Source: an uncultured Sphingosinicella sp. (GTDB lineage: Bacteria; Pseudomonadota; Alphaproteobacteria; Sphingomonadales; Sphingomonadaceae). From it: a stretch of DNA of 62,839 nt. The notes below the pieces were generated by a model. That model saw only the letters and a program-made list of their open reading frames with translations. It searched no databases and had not been told where the DNA came from. The stretch is from contig NZ_CADCWD010000055.1 of the NCBI RefSeq assembly GCF_902806315.1, forward strand, positions 1 through 62,839, given 5' to 3'. The position numbers and the translations under genes were made by a program. Positions 35,315 to 43,653 of the stretch are shown one piece after another. Each line of letters begins with the position of its first letter. The first letter of the stretch is position 1.

Positions 35315-38113
35315 ATGCGCTTCAAATCATTCTTGCTCTGTTCGTCGTCGGCCGCCTTGTTCGCGCTGCCCGCATCCGCTTGGGCCCAGACGCAGGGCAC
35401 GGCCCCGCAGCCGCAAGCGCAGGAGCAGCCTGCAGACCCGGAGGCGGGGGCTGCGCAGACCGATGATCCCGTGCAGGGAGTCACGGGAGCGGACGACGCG
35501 GCAGCCGGCGAAGAGATCGTCGTCACGGGTTTCCGCGAGAGTCTTCGTTCGGCCCAGAACCTGAAGCGCAATTCCGAGCAGATCGTCGATGCGATCGTGG
35601 CGGAAGATATCGGAAAGCTGCCGGATCTTGCCGTATCCGACACGGCAGCCCGCATCCCGGGCGTGCAAGTCGTGCGGACCGGCGGCGAAGCGTCGAGCGT
35701 TCTCATCCGCGGCCTGCCGGATTTTGCCACTACCTATAACGGCCGCGAGATATTCACTGCCGAAACCCGCGTCGTCGCTTTGCAGGATTTCCCGTCGGCG
35801 AACATCGCCGCTCTCGAAGTGTTCAAGACGACCACTCCCAGCCTCGTCGAAGCCGGCCTTGCGGGTCTCGTCAACGTTCGCTCGCGGCGGCCGTTCGACT
35901 TCAAGGGCCTGGAAGTGGCCGGATCGGTGTGGGGCCTCTACACGGCCCAGGCCGGCGAGCTGACACCCAATGGCAACATCCTGCTCAGCAATCGCTGGGA
36001 CACGGGGATTGGCGAGATCGGCGTGCTCGTGAATGCCTCGTACACGCAGCTCAAGTTCCTCGATTCCGAGCCGTCGAATACGGACTTCATCGCCGATCCG
36101 GTCATCAACGGCCAGCGCGTTCGCTTCCCGGATGTCCAACGCTTATTTTATCGCGAGGGCGACCGCACTCGGCCCTCCGTCAACATCGCGCTTCAGTGGC
36201 GACCGAACGATACGCTCGAATTCTACGTGGACGGCTTATATCAGGGCTTCCGCAACAAGATTTCGGACCGGCGTCTGGACGCTCTGCTCTTTGGCGGTCA
36301 GTCCTATTCCAATCTCGTGTTCCGCGAGGGCACGAACTTGCTGTCGAGCGGCACTGTCACCAACCCGGGCGACGCTCTGTTTTCATTCCAGGGCGGCACG
36401 TTCAACAAAACCGACACTTACCAGTTCGCGGTTGGCGGCAGGTACGAGGCCGGGCCGTTCCAACTCGCGGTCGATCTCGCCCGGACGGACAGCCGGTTCA
36501 CCGGATCCACGGAATCGGTGGACCGTCGCTATTGCCAAAATGGCTACACCGTCGATTTCGACCTTGAGACGCCGGAATTCACCGTCCGCAATTGCGACCT
36601 GACCAACCCGGCCAACCAACTCTTCGAAGGCCTCTACGAGGAATTCCAGGTTTCCGAGGGCGACGACTATCAGGCGCGGATCGACGCGGAATATGAGTTC
36701 GGCGACGAGAGCTTCATCCGCTCCGTGGAAGTCGGCGCGCGCTACACGACCCGGGATGCGCATCGCGAATTCGGCAATCGGTTCGGCGGATTCGGGCGGG
36801 ATCGCCGGTTTCCGATCAGCGCGCTGCCGCTCGAATTCGAAGTCCCTCGCCGCGGGTTCCGAGGCACGAATGTACAGTCGGGCACCGAAACCTTTCTCAC
36901 GCCGACGTACCGCTCCATTCGCGAGAATCGCGAGGCACTGCGGCAGTTCATCATCACCAATCAGCCCGATTTCGGATTCCCCAACAACGGTCGAGCGTTC
37001 ACGCTGGATTCGCCCGCGCCAAACGCGAACTCGGTTTTCGATGCGGACGAGGAGACACTCGCCGGTTATGCGCAGCTCAATTACCGGTTCGGCGACGCGT
37101 TCGACGGCGTGGTTGGCCTGCGGGCGGTCCGAACGGAAACGCAGATCGACGGTGTTGCTCTGGTGGGGGGTGTCCCGACGCCGCTTTCCAGCCAGTCGGA
37201 ATATACCGACTACCTGCCGACCGCCAACGTTCGCTGGCGTATCACCCCGCAAGTGCAGGCGCGCTTGTCCTACACGCAGACCCGCACCCGGGCGACGTTC
37301 CAGCAACTCAATCCCTCGGTGGACGTCGGTGCGCCCGATCCGTCGCAGGGCGGCTTGCGGACCGGCCGTGGCGGCAATCCTAACCTGCGGCCGGTCGAAT
37401 CCACCAATTACGATGCTTCGCTCGAATATTTCTTCTCGCGCACCGGGTTCGCTTCGCTGGCTGCCTTTCGGCGCGATCTGACGGGGTTCATTCAGGACCA
37501 GACTCTTCCCGACTTCAACGATCCGGTGCTCGGGCTGGTTCGCATCACGGCGCCGGTAAACACGCGCCGTGGCCGCATCGAAGGTTTCGAAGCCCAGGTT
37601 TCGACCTTTTTCGAAGCCGAGTTCGTCCCGGAGTTCCTCCGCAACTTCGGCATCCAGGCGAATTACACCTATCTGGACGGTGAAGTGGAGGTCCTGAATC
37701 CGGTGACCAATACCTCCCAGTTCGATCTGATCACCTCGCCTGAAGGGCCCGGCGACTATGGCGGCGTGTCCCAGCATGCGTACAACATCGCTGGGCTTTA
37801 CGAAGGAGGTCCATTCTCCGCCCGGCTCACGTACAACAAGCGCAGCAGCTACCTGGATCGCCGCGACGTTCGTGGCGACGAACAGGGCGGGTTCTACCGG
37901 GAATTCGCCCGACCCGCTGGACGGTTGGACTTCTCGGCGAACTATACGTTCGGCGAGAACCTGACGATCTTCTTCGACGCGACCAATCTCACGGGCGATG
38001 CATTCCGCGTCGATTTCAGCTCGGCACGCGCCGGGGCGCCTCGCGCCGATTATGTCCGCTACCTGCGCTACGACGAGCAGACCTTTTCGCTGGGCGCGCG
38101 CTTCCGGCTGTAA
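35315..38113 (+). CDS. TonB-dependent receptor, Caulobacter-type
   Basis: The 932-residue outer membrane receptor has a signal peptide (MRFKSFLLCSSSAALFALPASAWA), a TonB-box-like EEIVVTGF, and the sequence SLRSAQNLKRNSEQIVDAIVAED followed by IGKLPDLAVSDTAARIPGVQV, typical of the Caulobacter-type (TIGR01782-like) receptors tied to plant-polysaccharide use. The C-terminal barrel ends in FSLGARFRL. The start is the ATG before the signal peptide; an upstream ATG at about 35201 gives a non-signal leader. A terminator follows, and two GH43 genes are next, so the likely substrate is arabinose- or xylose-rich oligosaccharides. Confidence 0.9.
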   Translation: MRFKSFLLCSSSAALFALPASAWAQTQGTAPQPQAQEQPADPEAGAAQTDDPVQGVTGADDAAAGEEIVVTGFRESLRSAQNLKRNSEQIVDAIVAEDIGKLPDLAVSDTAARIPGVQVVRTGGEASSVLIRGLPDFATTYNGREIFTAETRVVALQDFPSANIAALEVFKTTTPSLVEAGLAGLVNVRSRRPFDFKGLEVAGSVWGLYTAQAGELTPNGNILLSNRWDTGIGEIGVLVNASYTQLKFLDSEPSNTDFIADPVINGQRVRFPDVQRLFYREGDRTRPSVNIALQWRPNDTLEFYVDGLYQGFRNKISDRRLDALLFGGQSYSNLVFREGTNLLSSGTVTNPGDALFSFQGGTFNKTDTYQFAVGGRYEAGPFQLAVDLARTDSRFTGSTESVDRRYCQNGYTVDFDLETPEFTVRNCDLTNPANQLFEGLYEEFQVSEGDDYQARIDAEYEFGDESFIRSVEVGARYTTRDAHREFGNRFGGFGRDRRFPISALPLEFEVPRRGFRGTNVQSGTETFLTPTYRSIRENREALRQFIITNQPDFGFPNNGRAFTLDSPAPNANSVFDADEETLAGYAQLNYRFGDAFDGVVGLRAVRTETQIDGVALVGGVPTPLSSQSEYTDYLPTANVRWRITPQVQARLSYTQTRTRATFQQLNPSVDVGAPDPSQGGLRTGRGGNPNLRPVESTNYDASLEYFFSRTGFASLAAFRRDLTGFIQDQTLPDFNDPVLGLVRITAPVNTRRGRIEGFEAQVSTFFEAEFVPEFLRNFGIQANYTYLDGEVEVLNPVTNTSQFDLITSPEGPGDYGGVSQHAYNIAGLYEGGPFSARLTYNKRSSYLDRRDVRGDEQGGFYREFARPAGRLDFSANYTFGENLTIFFDATNLTGDAFRVDFSSARAGAPRADYVRYLRYDEQTFSLGARFRL

Positions 38114-38136
38114 AGCTCGGTTCGGGTTTGAAAAAC

Positions 38137-38173
38137 TGGGCCGGGGCGCAAACCGCTCCGGCCCATTTTCTTT
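38137..38173 (+). terminator. Rho-independent terminator after the TonB receptor
   Basis: A 12-bp stem (TGGGCCGGGGCG with CGCTCCGGCCCA, one G-T pair) with a CAAAC loop is followed by ATTTTCTTT. It starts 24 bases after the receptor stop and separates it from the convergent GH43 gene. Confidence 0.85.
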
Positions 38174-38176
38174 GGG

Positions 38177-39244
38177 CTAGTTTCGGCGGGTCCCTGCGGT
38201 CTGTGGCCCAGGCTCTCCGGCCCGTGCGCGGATGCTCGGCCCGATCAGCGGCTTGCCATCCTTCCACGACACGGGAGCGATGTAGAAGAAGCGCTTGTTG
38301 TCGAGCTTGCGGCATCCAGGCGTTGCCGCCCAGGCGTGGAAAGAGATGAACTCGCGCCCGCCGGCGCTGAACACGGACTGGTGCCCGGGTCCGCTCAGGC
38401 AGCCCGCCTCCCGCCCATTATAGCTGTAGAGCAGCGGATTGTCGGGTCCGTCGGTGCACGGTCCCAGCGGCGTGCTGCAGATCGCATAGCCCATCGCATA
38501 TGGGGAGAGCCGCTGGTCCCGTTCCCACCCGAAATGATTGGCGGAATACAGCATCGTATAGCCGCCCGGCCGGCGAACCATCGTCGGTGCCTCGATCACG
38601 TGCGCTTCCCAGGGGCGGTCGTTCTTGAGTCCCATCGACACCGCCTCGCCGACTAGCGACGCGCCGTCGGGCGAAAGGCGGTGCGCCCAGATCTCCGTCG
38701 GCTTTCGAACCGCGTTCCCGTCATTCTTGTAGTAAAGGTAGAGCTTGCCGTCGGCGTCGCGGAACGGATTGGCGTCGATCGTTCCGCCGAGCTCGGTCTG
38801 GCATACCAGCGGACGCTCGGAAGGGTCGCGGAACGGCCCGCGCGGATCGCTCGCAATGGCGACGCCGATGCACTGGAGGTTCCGCTTGTGGTCGCGCGCC
38901 GTATAATAGAGCAGCCAGCGGCCACCGACCTCCAGCACCTCGGGAGCCCAGGTCAGCCCCTTGCGCACCCAGGAACCGAGCTGCGGCATGCCGTCGAGCG
39001 GCTTGCCCGGCCTTTGCGGGTCGGGCGCGAACGCCCAGTCAACAAGGTTGCGCGAGGTCGCGATCGGCAGGTTCGAACCGCTGTTGGTCGAATAAGCGAT
39101 ATATTCGCCCTTATGCTGCACGATGAACGGATCCGCGAAATCCTGCCGAAAGACGGGCGCGTGGACGGGGGCGGGCGCCGCGGCAGGCGCGGTGCCGCCG
39201 ATTGCCCCGATGACCCCGGCGATCAGCAGCGGGCTTTTTGTCAT
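38177..39244 (-). CDS. GH43 family glycosidase
   Basis: The 355-residue protein has a signal peptide (MTKSPLLIAGVIGAIGGTAPAAA) and the five-bladed propeller pattern of family 43 hydrolases. Candidate catalytic residues are the Asp base in DFADPFIV, the second Asp in GTIDANPFRD, and the Glu acid in VIEAPTMVRR. Such enzymes cut alpha-L-arabinofuranosides, arabinan or beta-xylosides and would act in the periplasm or outside. It is divergent from a second GH43 gene with only 42 bases between them, and convergent with the receptor gene. Confidence 0.87.
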   Translation of the reverse strand: MTKSPLLIAGVIGAIGGTAPAAAPAPVHAPVFRQDFADPFIVQHKGEYIAYSTNSGSNLPIATSRNLVDWAFAPDPQRPGKPLDGMPQLGSWVRKGLTWAPEVLEVGGRWLLYYTARDHKRNLQCIGVAIASDPRGPFRDPSERPLVCQTELGGTIDANPFRDADGKLYLYYKNDGNAVRKPTEIWAHRLSPDGASLVGEAVSMGLKNDRPWEAHVIEAPTMVRRPGGYTMLYSANHFGWERDQRLSPYAMGYAICSTPLGPCTDGPDNPLLYSYNGREAGCLSGPGHQSVFSAGGREFISFHAWAATPGCRKLDNKRFFYIAPVSWKDGKPLIGPSIRARAGEPGPQTAGTRRN

Positions 39245-39286
39245 GGCCCTGGATCGCCTAGATCGCTGCTAGGAGGGAAGGGTGAT

Positions 39287-40369
39287 ATGTCGCTGCTCAT
39301 GCGTCACGCCTTTCTCCTCATGCTGTTCGCACTCGCGCTCAACGGCTGCGCGACACCGGCAAGTCTGGCACCCCGGGCCAGCTACAGCAATCCCGTCCTG
39401 GACGCGGACTTACCCGATCCGGCGGTGCTGAAGGCTCCGGACGGCTTCTACTATGTCTACGGCACTCAAGGCGGAGGCGAGGGGCAGATGCGCAACGTGC
39501 AGGTGGCGCGCTCCCCGGATCTCCTGCGCTGGGAGCTGCTGGGCGACGCCCTGCCGGCGAAACCCTCCTGGGCAAGCAAGACCCAGGATTTCTGGGCGCC
39601 TCACGTCCACCGGGCGAGCGGCCGCTACTATCTCTATTATTCCGCCAAGCCCGATGCCGCGCTCGCCGACCCTGAACGCGGGCTCTGCCTCGCGGTCGCG
39701 ACGGCGAACCGCCCGGAGGGCCCGTACCGCGACAAGGGCGAGCCGCTGCAATGCGGCTCCGGCTTCGTGAACATCGACCCGATGGCCTATGACGACCCAG
39801 CGACCGGCAAGCGGCTGCTCTATTGGGGTTCGGGGTTTGGAGCGATCAAGGTTCAGGAGCTCGGGCCCGATCGCCTCGACTTCGCGCCCGGCAGCGCGCC
39901 TGTCGACCTCATCCAGCCGGTCAAGTCGGAGGACCCGCACGAATATCAGCGGCTGATCGAAGGCGCCTGGGTGATCCGGCGCGACGGTTATTATTACCTA
40001 TTCTACTCAGGCGACAATTGCTGCGGCCCCAAGGCGCATTACGCCGTCATGGTCGCACGATCCCGCAGCGCCACCGGGCGCTTCGAGACCCTTGCCGCCG
40101 CCACCGGCGCGCCGAACAGCGTCATCCTTGAGCGGCAGGGGCTCTGGGTCGCCCCGGGCCACAATGCGGTGGTTCAGGATGCGGACGGAAACGACTGGAT
40201 GCTCTACCACGCCGTGGATTCCCGCCGGCCGCGCTCCAAGCCCGCGGACGATGTGAATACCCGCCGCGTCATGCTGCTCGACAGGATCGTCTGGAAGGAC
40301 GGCTGGCCTCAAGTCGAGGGGAGAGGGCCCTCGACGGCGCCACGCCCCGCACCCGCAGTGCGGCCTTAG
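39287..40369 (+). CDS. GH43 family glycosidase, lipoprotein
   Basis: The 360-residue protein starts with a lipoprotein signal (LFALALNGC, Cys about residue 21), so it is probably lipid-anchored. The GH43 pattern is visible: LPDPAVLKAPDGFYYVYGT (Asp base), FWAPHVHRASGRYYLYYS, VNIDPMAYDD (second Asp), and IEGAWVIRRDGYYYLFYSG (Glu acid). An AGGAGGG ribosome-binding site precedes the ATG. The long open frame before the start overlaps the divergent GH43 gene and is not coding. The pair of GH43 enzymes with the TonB receptor suggests arabinan or arabinoxylan use. Confidence 0.88.
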   Translation: MSLLMRHAFLLMLFALALNGCATPASLAPRASYSNPVLDADLPDPAVLKAPDGFYYVYGTQGGGEGQMRNVQVARSPDLLRWELLGDALPAKPSWASKTQDFWAPHVHRASGRYYLYYSAKPDAALADPERGLCLAVATANRPEGPYRDKGEPLQCGSGFVNIDPMAYDDPATGKRLLYWGSGFGAIKVQELGPDRLDFAPGSAPVDLIQPVKSEDPHEYQRLIEGAWVIRRDGYYYLFYSGDNCCGPKAHYAVMVARSRSATGRFETLAAATGAPNSVILERQGLWVAPGHNAVVQDADGNDWMLYHAVDSRRPRSKPADDVNTRRVMLLDRIVWKDGWPQVEGRGPSTAPRPAPAVRP

Positions 40370-40530
40370 GCCGCTCCTGCACCTTGTGTCGGGCGCCGCC
40401 TAACAGCGTGGGAGCAGAGCCGATCCACACCGAAAACTTCCGGCGCCGCTAAACAAATCCGCTTTTCCCCCGATCAGGGCGTCAGTGGGGGGAGGCAGTG
40501 TCGCCCCACTCAAGGGAAGAGGTGGACGCG

Positions 40531-40659
40531 ATGGTTGCCATTTTCACGGGCGCGGGTGCGGGGCTCGAGCGCGGATCGGCTGCGGCCATCTCCCTCACCT
40601 CCAGTAGCCTTGGCAGCTTCGGCCGCACAGTGGCCGCAATAGACCCGGTGAGCCCCTAA
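40531..40659 (+). pseudogene. 42-codon remnant of an RHS-like giant surface protein
   Basis: A short frame reads MVAIFTGAGAGLERGSAAAI and stops after 42 codons. I recall MVA-(I/L)-FTGAGTGFERGS as the N-terminus of very large RHS/YD-repeat or calcium-binding surface proteins in sphingomonads. A good ribosome-binding site (AAGGGAAGAGG) lies upstream. The similarity is lost after about 17 codons and the stop lies inside the murQ stop codon. This looks like the 5' end of a large gene left after a deletion or rearrangement. It could instead be a small real peptide. Confidence 0.5.
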
Positions 40660-41552
40660 AGCCGCCGCGGGTCCCGGGAGGCGAGAGCGGCGCGCAGGTT
40701 GTCGCCGCAGCTCTTCAACAGCGTCGCGGCCTCGTCCGGATCGGCTCCTTGGGCGATCAGGGAGGCTTGCTTGATGTTGCCGTCGGCGCGGGCGAGGGCT
40801 GCGGCGGCGGTTTCCAGGTCGGTGCCGCTGATCCGGGCGACCATCGCGGCGGCGCGGTTGCGCAGCTTGCGGTTCGACAGGCGCATGTCCACCATCAGGC
40901 CGTCATGGACCCGCCGCAGGCGGAGCATGACGGCGGTGGAGAAGGTGTTGAGCGCGATCTTCTGCGCGGTGCCGGCCTTCATGCGCGTGGAACCGGCGAC
41001 GACCTCCGGCCCGGTGTCGATGAGGATCGGGTGGGCGGCCGCTTCGAGCAGCGGGGTTTCGGGGTTGCTGGCGATCCCCACGGTCAGTGCTCCGGCGGCA
41101 GCTGCCGTTCGTACCGCCGCAACTGTATACGGCGTGCGCCCGCTGGCGGCGACGCCGATCACCACATCGGACCGGGTCAGCTTCTTATCGCGGATCAGCT
41201 CCTCCGCGGCGCCGGCATCGTCTTCTGCGCCCTCCACGCCCGTCAGGAGCGCCTGCTCACCGCCCGCGAGAGCGTAGACCAGCCGGTCGTCTCCCCAATT
41301 GAAAGTCGGGCCGAGCTCGACGCCGTCCAGCACCGCGAGGCGCCCCGAAGTGCCCGCCCCCACATAGACGAGGCGCCCTGTGCCGTCCTTCAGCCGCTCG
41401 GCCGCCGCATTCGCCGCAGCCGCGATGGCTGCGCCCGCGGCCTGCACCGCGGCCGCCGCCGCGAGCTGGGCCTCCAGCATCGCCTGCACCGCGTCCTGCG
41501 TCGGCCAAAGGTCGAGCGCGGCATAGCGCGGGCTGATCAACTCTGTGGAAAT
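40656..41552 (-). CDS. murQ: N-acetylmuramic acid 6-phosphate etherase
   Basis: MurQ cleaves the D-lactyl ether of MurNAc-6-phosphate to give GlcNAc-6-phosphate and D-lactate. The SIS-domain protein shows the family blocks LVYVGAGTSGRLAVLDGVEL, GVEGAEDDAGAA, VIGVAASGRTPYTV, and GPEVVAGSTRMKAGTAQK; both glutamates known to matter in E. coli MurQ have counterparts. I chose an ATT start at 41552 because AGGAGG lies six bases upstream and the product then begins (M)STELISPRYAALDLWP, the natural family N-terminus. An ATG 20 codons upstream gives an unlikely polar leader. It is divergent from the sugar kinase gene. Confidence 0.92.
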   Translation of the reverse strand: MSTELISPRYAALDLWPTQDAVQAMLEAQLAAAAAVQAAGAAIAAAANAAAERLKDGTGRLVYVGAGTSGRLAVLDGVELGPTFNWGDDRLVYALAGGEQALLTGVEGAEDDAGAAEELIRDKKLTRSDVVIGVAASGRTPYTVAAVRTAAAAGALTVGIASNPETPLLEAAAHPILIDTGPEVVAGSTRMKAGTAQKIALNTFSTAVMLRLRRVHDGLMVDMRLSNRKLRNRAAAMVARISGTDLETAAAALARADGNIKQASLIAQGADPDEAATLLKSCGDNLRAALASRDPRRL

Positions 41553-41653
41553 GCGCGGCCTCCTGTCATTCTCCCGCCCGCTATTATCTTTATTGGCAGC
41601 GGTGCGACACATTCTTAATCTGCCCTGGCGGGCGGCGGGGATAACAAGTGCAT

Positions 41654-42532
41654 ATGGAATATTACCTCGGCATCGACGCCGGCGGCACGCACACCCGGGC
41701 GCGGCTCGTCACGGGCGATGGCGAGGTCGTCGGAACGGGCGAGGGCGGGCCGGGCAATACGCGGATCGGAATGCCCGAAGCTCTTCAGGCGGTGGCTGAC
41801 GCCTATATGCAGGCCTTGGGCGAGGCGGGGCTCGGTGAGGAGCATCTCGGCTCGATCCGGGCCGGCCTCGGCATTGCCGGGCTCAACCGGCGCGGCACGC
41901 TGCCGAGCCTTCGGGAGCATGACTTCCCGTTCCGCTCGATCGCCTTTGCGAGCGATGCCGCGATCGCCAATCTGGGCGCCCATGCGGGCGGGGACGGCGC
42001 GATCGTGATCGTCGGAACGGGGAGCATCGGCTTCGCGCGGGTCGGCGAGGAGGTCTACACGATCGGCGGCTACGGCTTTCCCATCTCGGACGAGGGCAGC
42101 GGTGCCGATCTCGGGGTGAGAGCGATCAGGCGCTCATTGTGGGCGCGCGACGGGCGCATTCCGCACAGCGCGATGACGGAAGAGGTGCTGGATTATTTCC
42201 AGGGGTCGGCGGGCGAGATCGTCGATTGGACCGCGCGCGCGACGCCGACCGACTATGCCGTCTTCGCCCCGATGGTGATGGATTATGCGACCCAAGGAGA
42301 TCCGGTCGCCGAAGCGATCGTGCAGGGCGCGGCGCTGAGGCTCGACCGCCTGATCCGCGTGCTGCTCGATCGGGGCGCGCCGAGCTGCTGCCTGATGGGC
42401 GGCGTCGCCGCCCGGATGCGGGACTGGTTGGCAGCGAGCATTCGCGAGCGGCTCACCGAGCCCAAGGGGGACGCGCTCGACGGGGCGATCCTGCTCGCGC
42501 GGACGCGGGCGGCGGAGAAGGAGCTGGTCTAG
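41654..42532 (+). CDS. BadF/BadG-type amino sugar kinase (MurK/NagK-like)
   Basis: The product of about 292 residues belongs to the BadF/BadG/BcrA/BcrD ATPase family, with the phosphate motifs LGIDAGGTHTRARLV, FASDAAIANLGAH, and VIVGTGSIGFA, then GGYGFPISDEGSGADLG. This family contains GlcNAc kinases and MurK of Clostridium acetobutylicum, which phosphorylates both MurNAc and GlcNAc and sits next to murQ. The divergent murQ here suggests the same role. The ATG at 41654 is chosen; a GTG two codons earlier is possible. The last four bases overlap the convergent nagA. Confidence 0.85.
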   Translation: MEYYLGIDAGGTHTRARLVTGDGEVVGTGEGGPGNTRIGMPEALQAVADAYMQALGEAGLGEEHLGSIRAGLGIAGLNRRGTLPSLREHDFPFRSIAFASDAAIANLGAHAGGDGAIVIVGTGSIGFARVGEEVYTIGGYGFPISDEGSGADLGVRAIRRSLWARDGRIPHSAMTEEVLDYFQGSAGEIVDWTARATPTDYAVFAPMVMDYATQGDPVAEAIVQGAALRLDRLIRVLLDRGAPSCCLMGGVAARMRDWLAASIRERLTEPKGDALDGAILLARTRAAEKELV

Positions 42533-43653
42533 GCGATCCAGGTCCGGACGACCTGCTTGGCCCCGTCCATCAGGACGAGGTCGGCGCGAAGGCCAAGGCG
42601 AATCGAGCCGGTGACGGCTGAGAGGCCCATCGCGGCGGCGGGAACCTCGCTCGCCATGCGGACGGCGGTTTCGAAATCGACGCCCATCATGTCCTCTGCG
42701 TTGCGGACTGCTCCGGCCATATCGAGATCGGAGCCGGCGAGCGTGCCGTCGGGGCCGGTGCAGCGGCCGTTCTCGGCCACGATATGGGTGTTCCCGAGCC
42801 AGAACTCCTTCGTCTCGGAACCGACGGTCGGCATCGCATCGGTGACCAGCGCGAGGCGCTCGGCGCCTTTCGCGGCGAGCGCGACGCGCAGCGCGGCCGG
42901 GTGGACATGGTAACCGTCGACGATGAGGCCGCACCACGCGGTGCGGTCTTCCAAGGCGGCGCCGACCGCACCGGGCGCGCGGCTGCCGAGCTGGGTCATG
43001 GCATTGTAAAGGTGGGTGAAGCCACTGACGCCCTCGTCGAGACCGGTTCGGGTTTCTTCGTAGCTGGCGTTCGTGTGACCCGCGGCGACGACTACGCCGC
43101 GCGCCGCCAACTCTCGGATTGCGCCGGCCGGAGCGCGCTCCGGGGCGAGCGTTACGAGCGTTCGGCCGCGCTTAAGGGACGAGAGGAGGTCGATGGCGGC
43201 GTCGTCCAGGGTTCGGAACTTGGTCGCGTCGTGGATCCCTTTTTTATCGGGATTGAGGAACGGGCCTTCGATGTGGATGCCGAGGACGCCCGGCACTCCG
43301 CGCTCGATCGCCGCGTCGACGGCGGAGATGGCGCGGGCCACGACTTCGAGTTCGTCGCTGATGAGGGTGGGGAAGAAGCCCGTGGTGCCGAACCGGCGAT
43401 GCGCTTCGCCGATCGCGGCGATGCCCTCGACGGTAGGATGATCGTTGAACAACACCCCGCCGCCGCCATTCACCTGCAGGTCGATGAAGCCGGGGAGAAG
43501 GTCGCCCTCGACGTCCAACCGTTCCACACCGTTCGGGCAGTCGGTAGCGGGGACGATTGCGGAAATGATGCCGCCGTCGACCACGAGGCACCGGTCCGCT
43601 TCGAAGCCGGCCGGCGTGAGTACTCGGGTTGGGAGGAGAGCGAAGGCGCTCAT
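42529..43653 (-). CDS. nagA: N-acetylglucosamine-6-phosphate deacetylase
   Basis: NagA removes the acetyl group from GlcNAc-6-phosphate, the product of MurQ. The 374-residue protein has the amidohydrolase pattern of NagA: LPGFIDLQVNGGGGVLF (Q-x-N instead of H-x-H), GIHIEGPFLNP with the metal Glu, VAAGHTNA and HLYNAM with metal His residues, and ALVTDAMP with the catalytic Asp. Its start overlaps the upstream SIS-domain gene by ATGA, forming a two-gene operon, and its end overlaps the convergent kinase. Confidence 0.95.
   Translation of the reverse strand: MSAFALLPTRVLTPAGFEADRCLVVDGGIISAIVPATDCPNGVERLDVEGDLLPGFIDLQVNGGGGVLFNDHPTVEGIAAIGEAHRRFGTTGFFPTLISDELEVVARAISAVDAAIERGVPGVLGIHIEGPFLNPDKKGIHDATKFRTLDDAAIDLLSSLKRGRTLVTLAPERAPAGAIRELAARGVVVAAGHTNASYEETRTGLDEGVSGFTHLYNAMTQLGSRAPGAVGAALEDRTAWCGLIVDGYHVHPAALRVALAAKGAERLALVTDAMPTVGSETKEFWLGNTHIVAENGRCTGPDGTLAGSDLDMAGAVRNAEDMMGVDFETAVRMASEVPAAAMGLSAVTGSIRLGLRADLVLMDGAKQVVRTWIA

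Noticed and set aside
36383-37777. 464-codon minus-strand open frame
   Set aside because: It lies fully within the Caulobacter-type TonB receptor gene on the other strand, with shadow-type composition.
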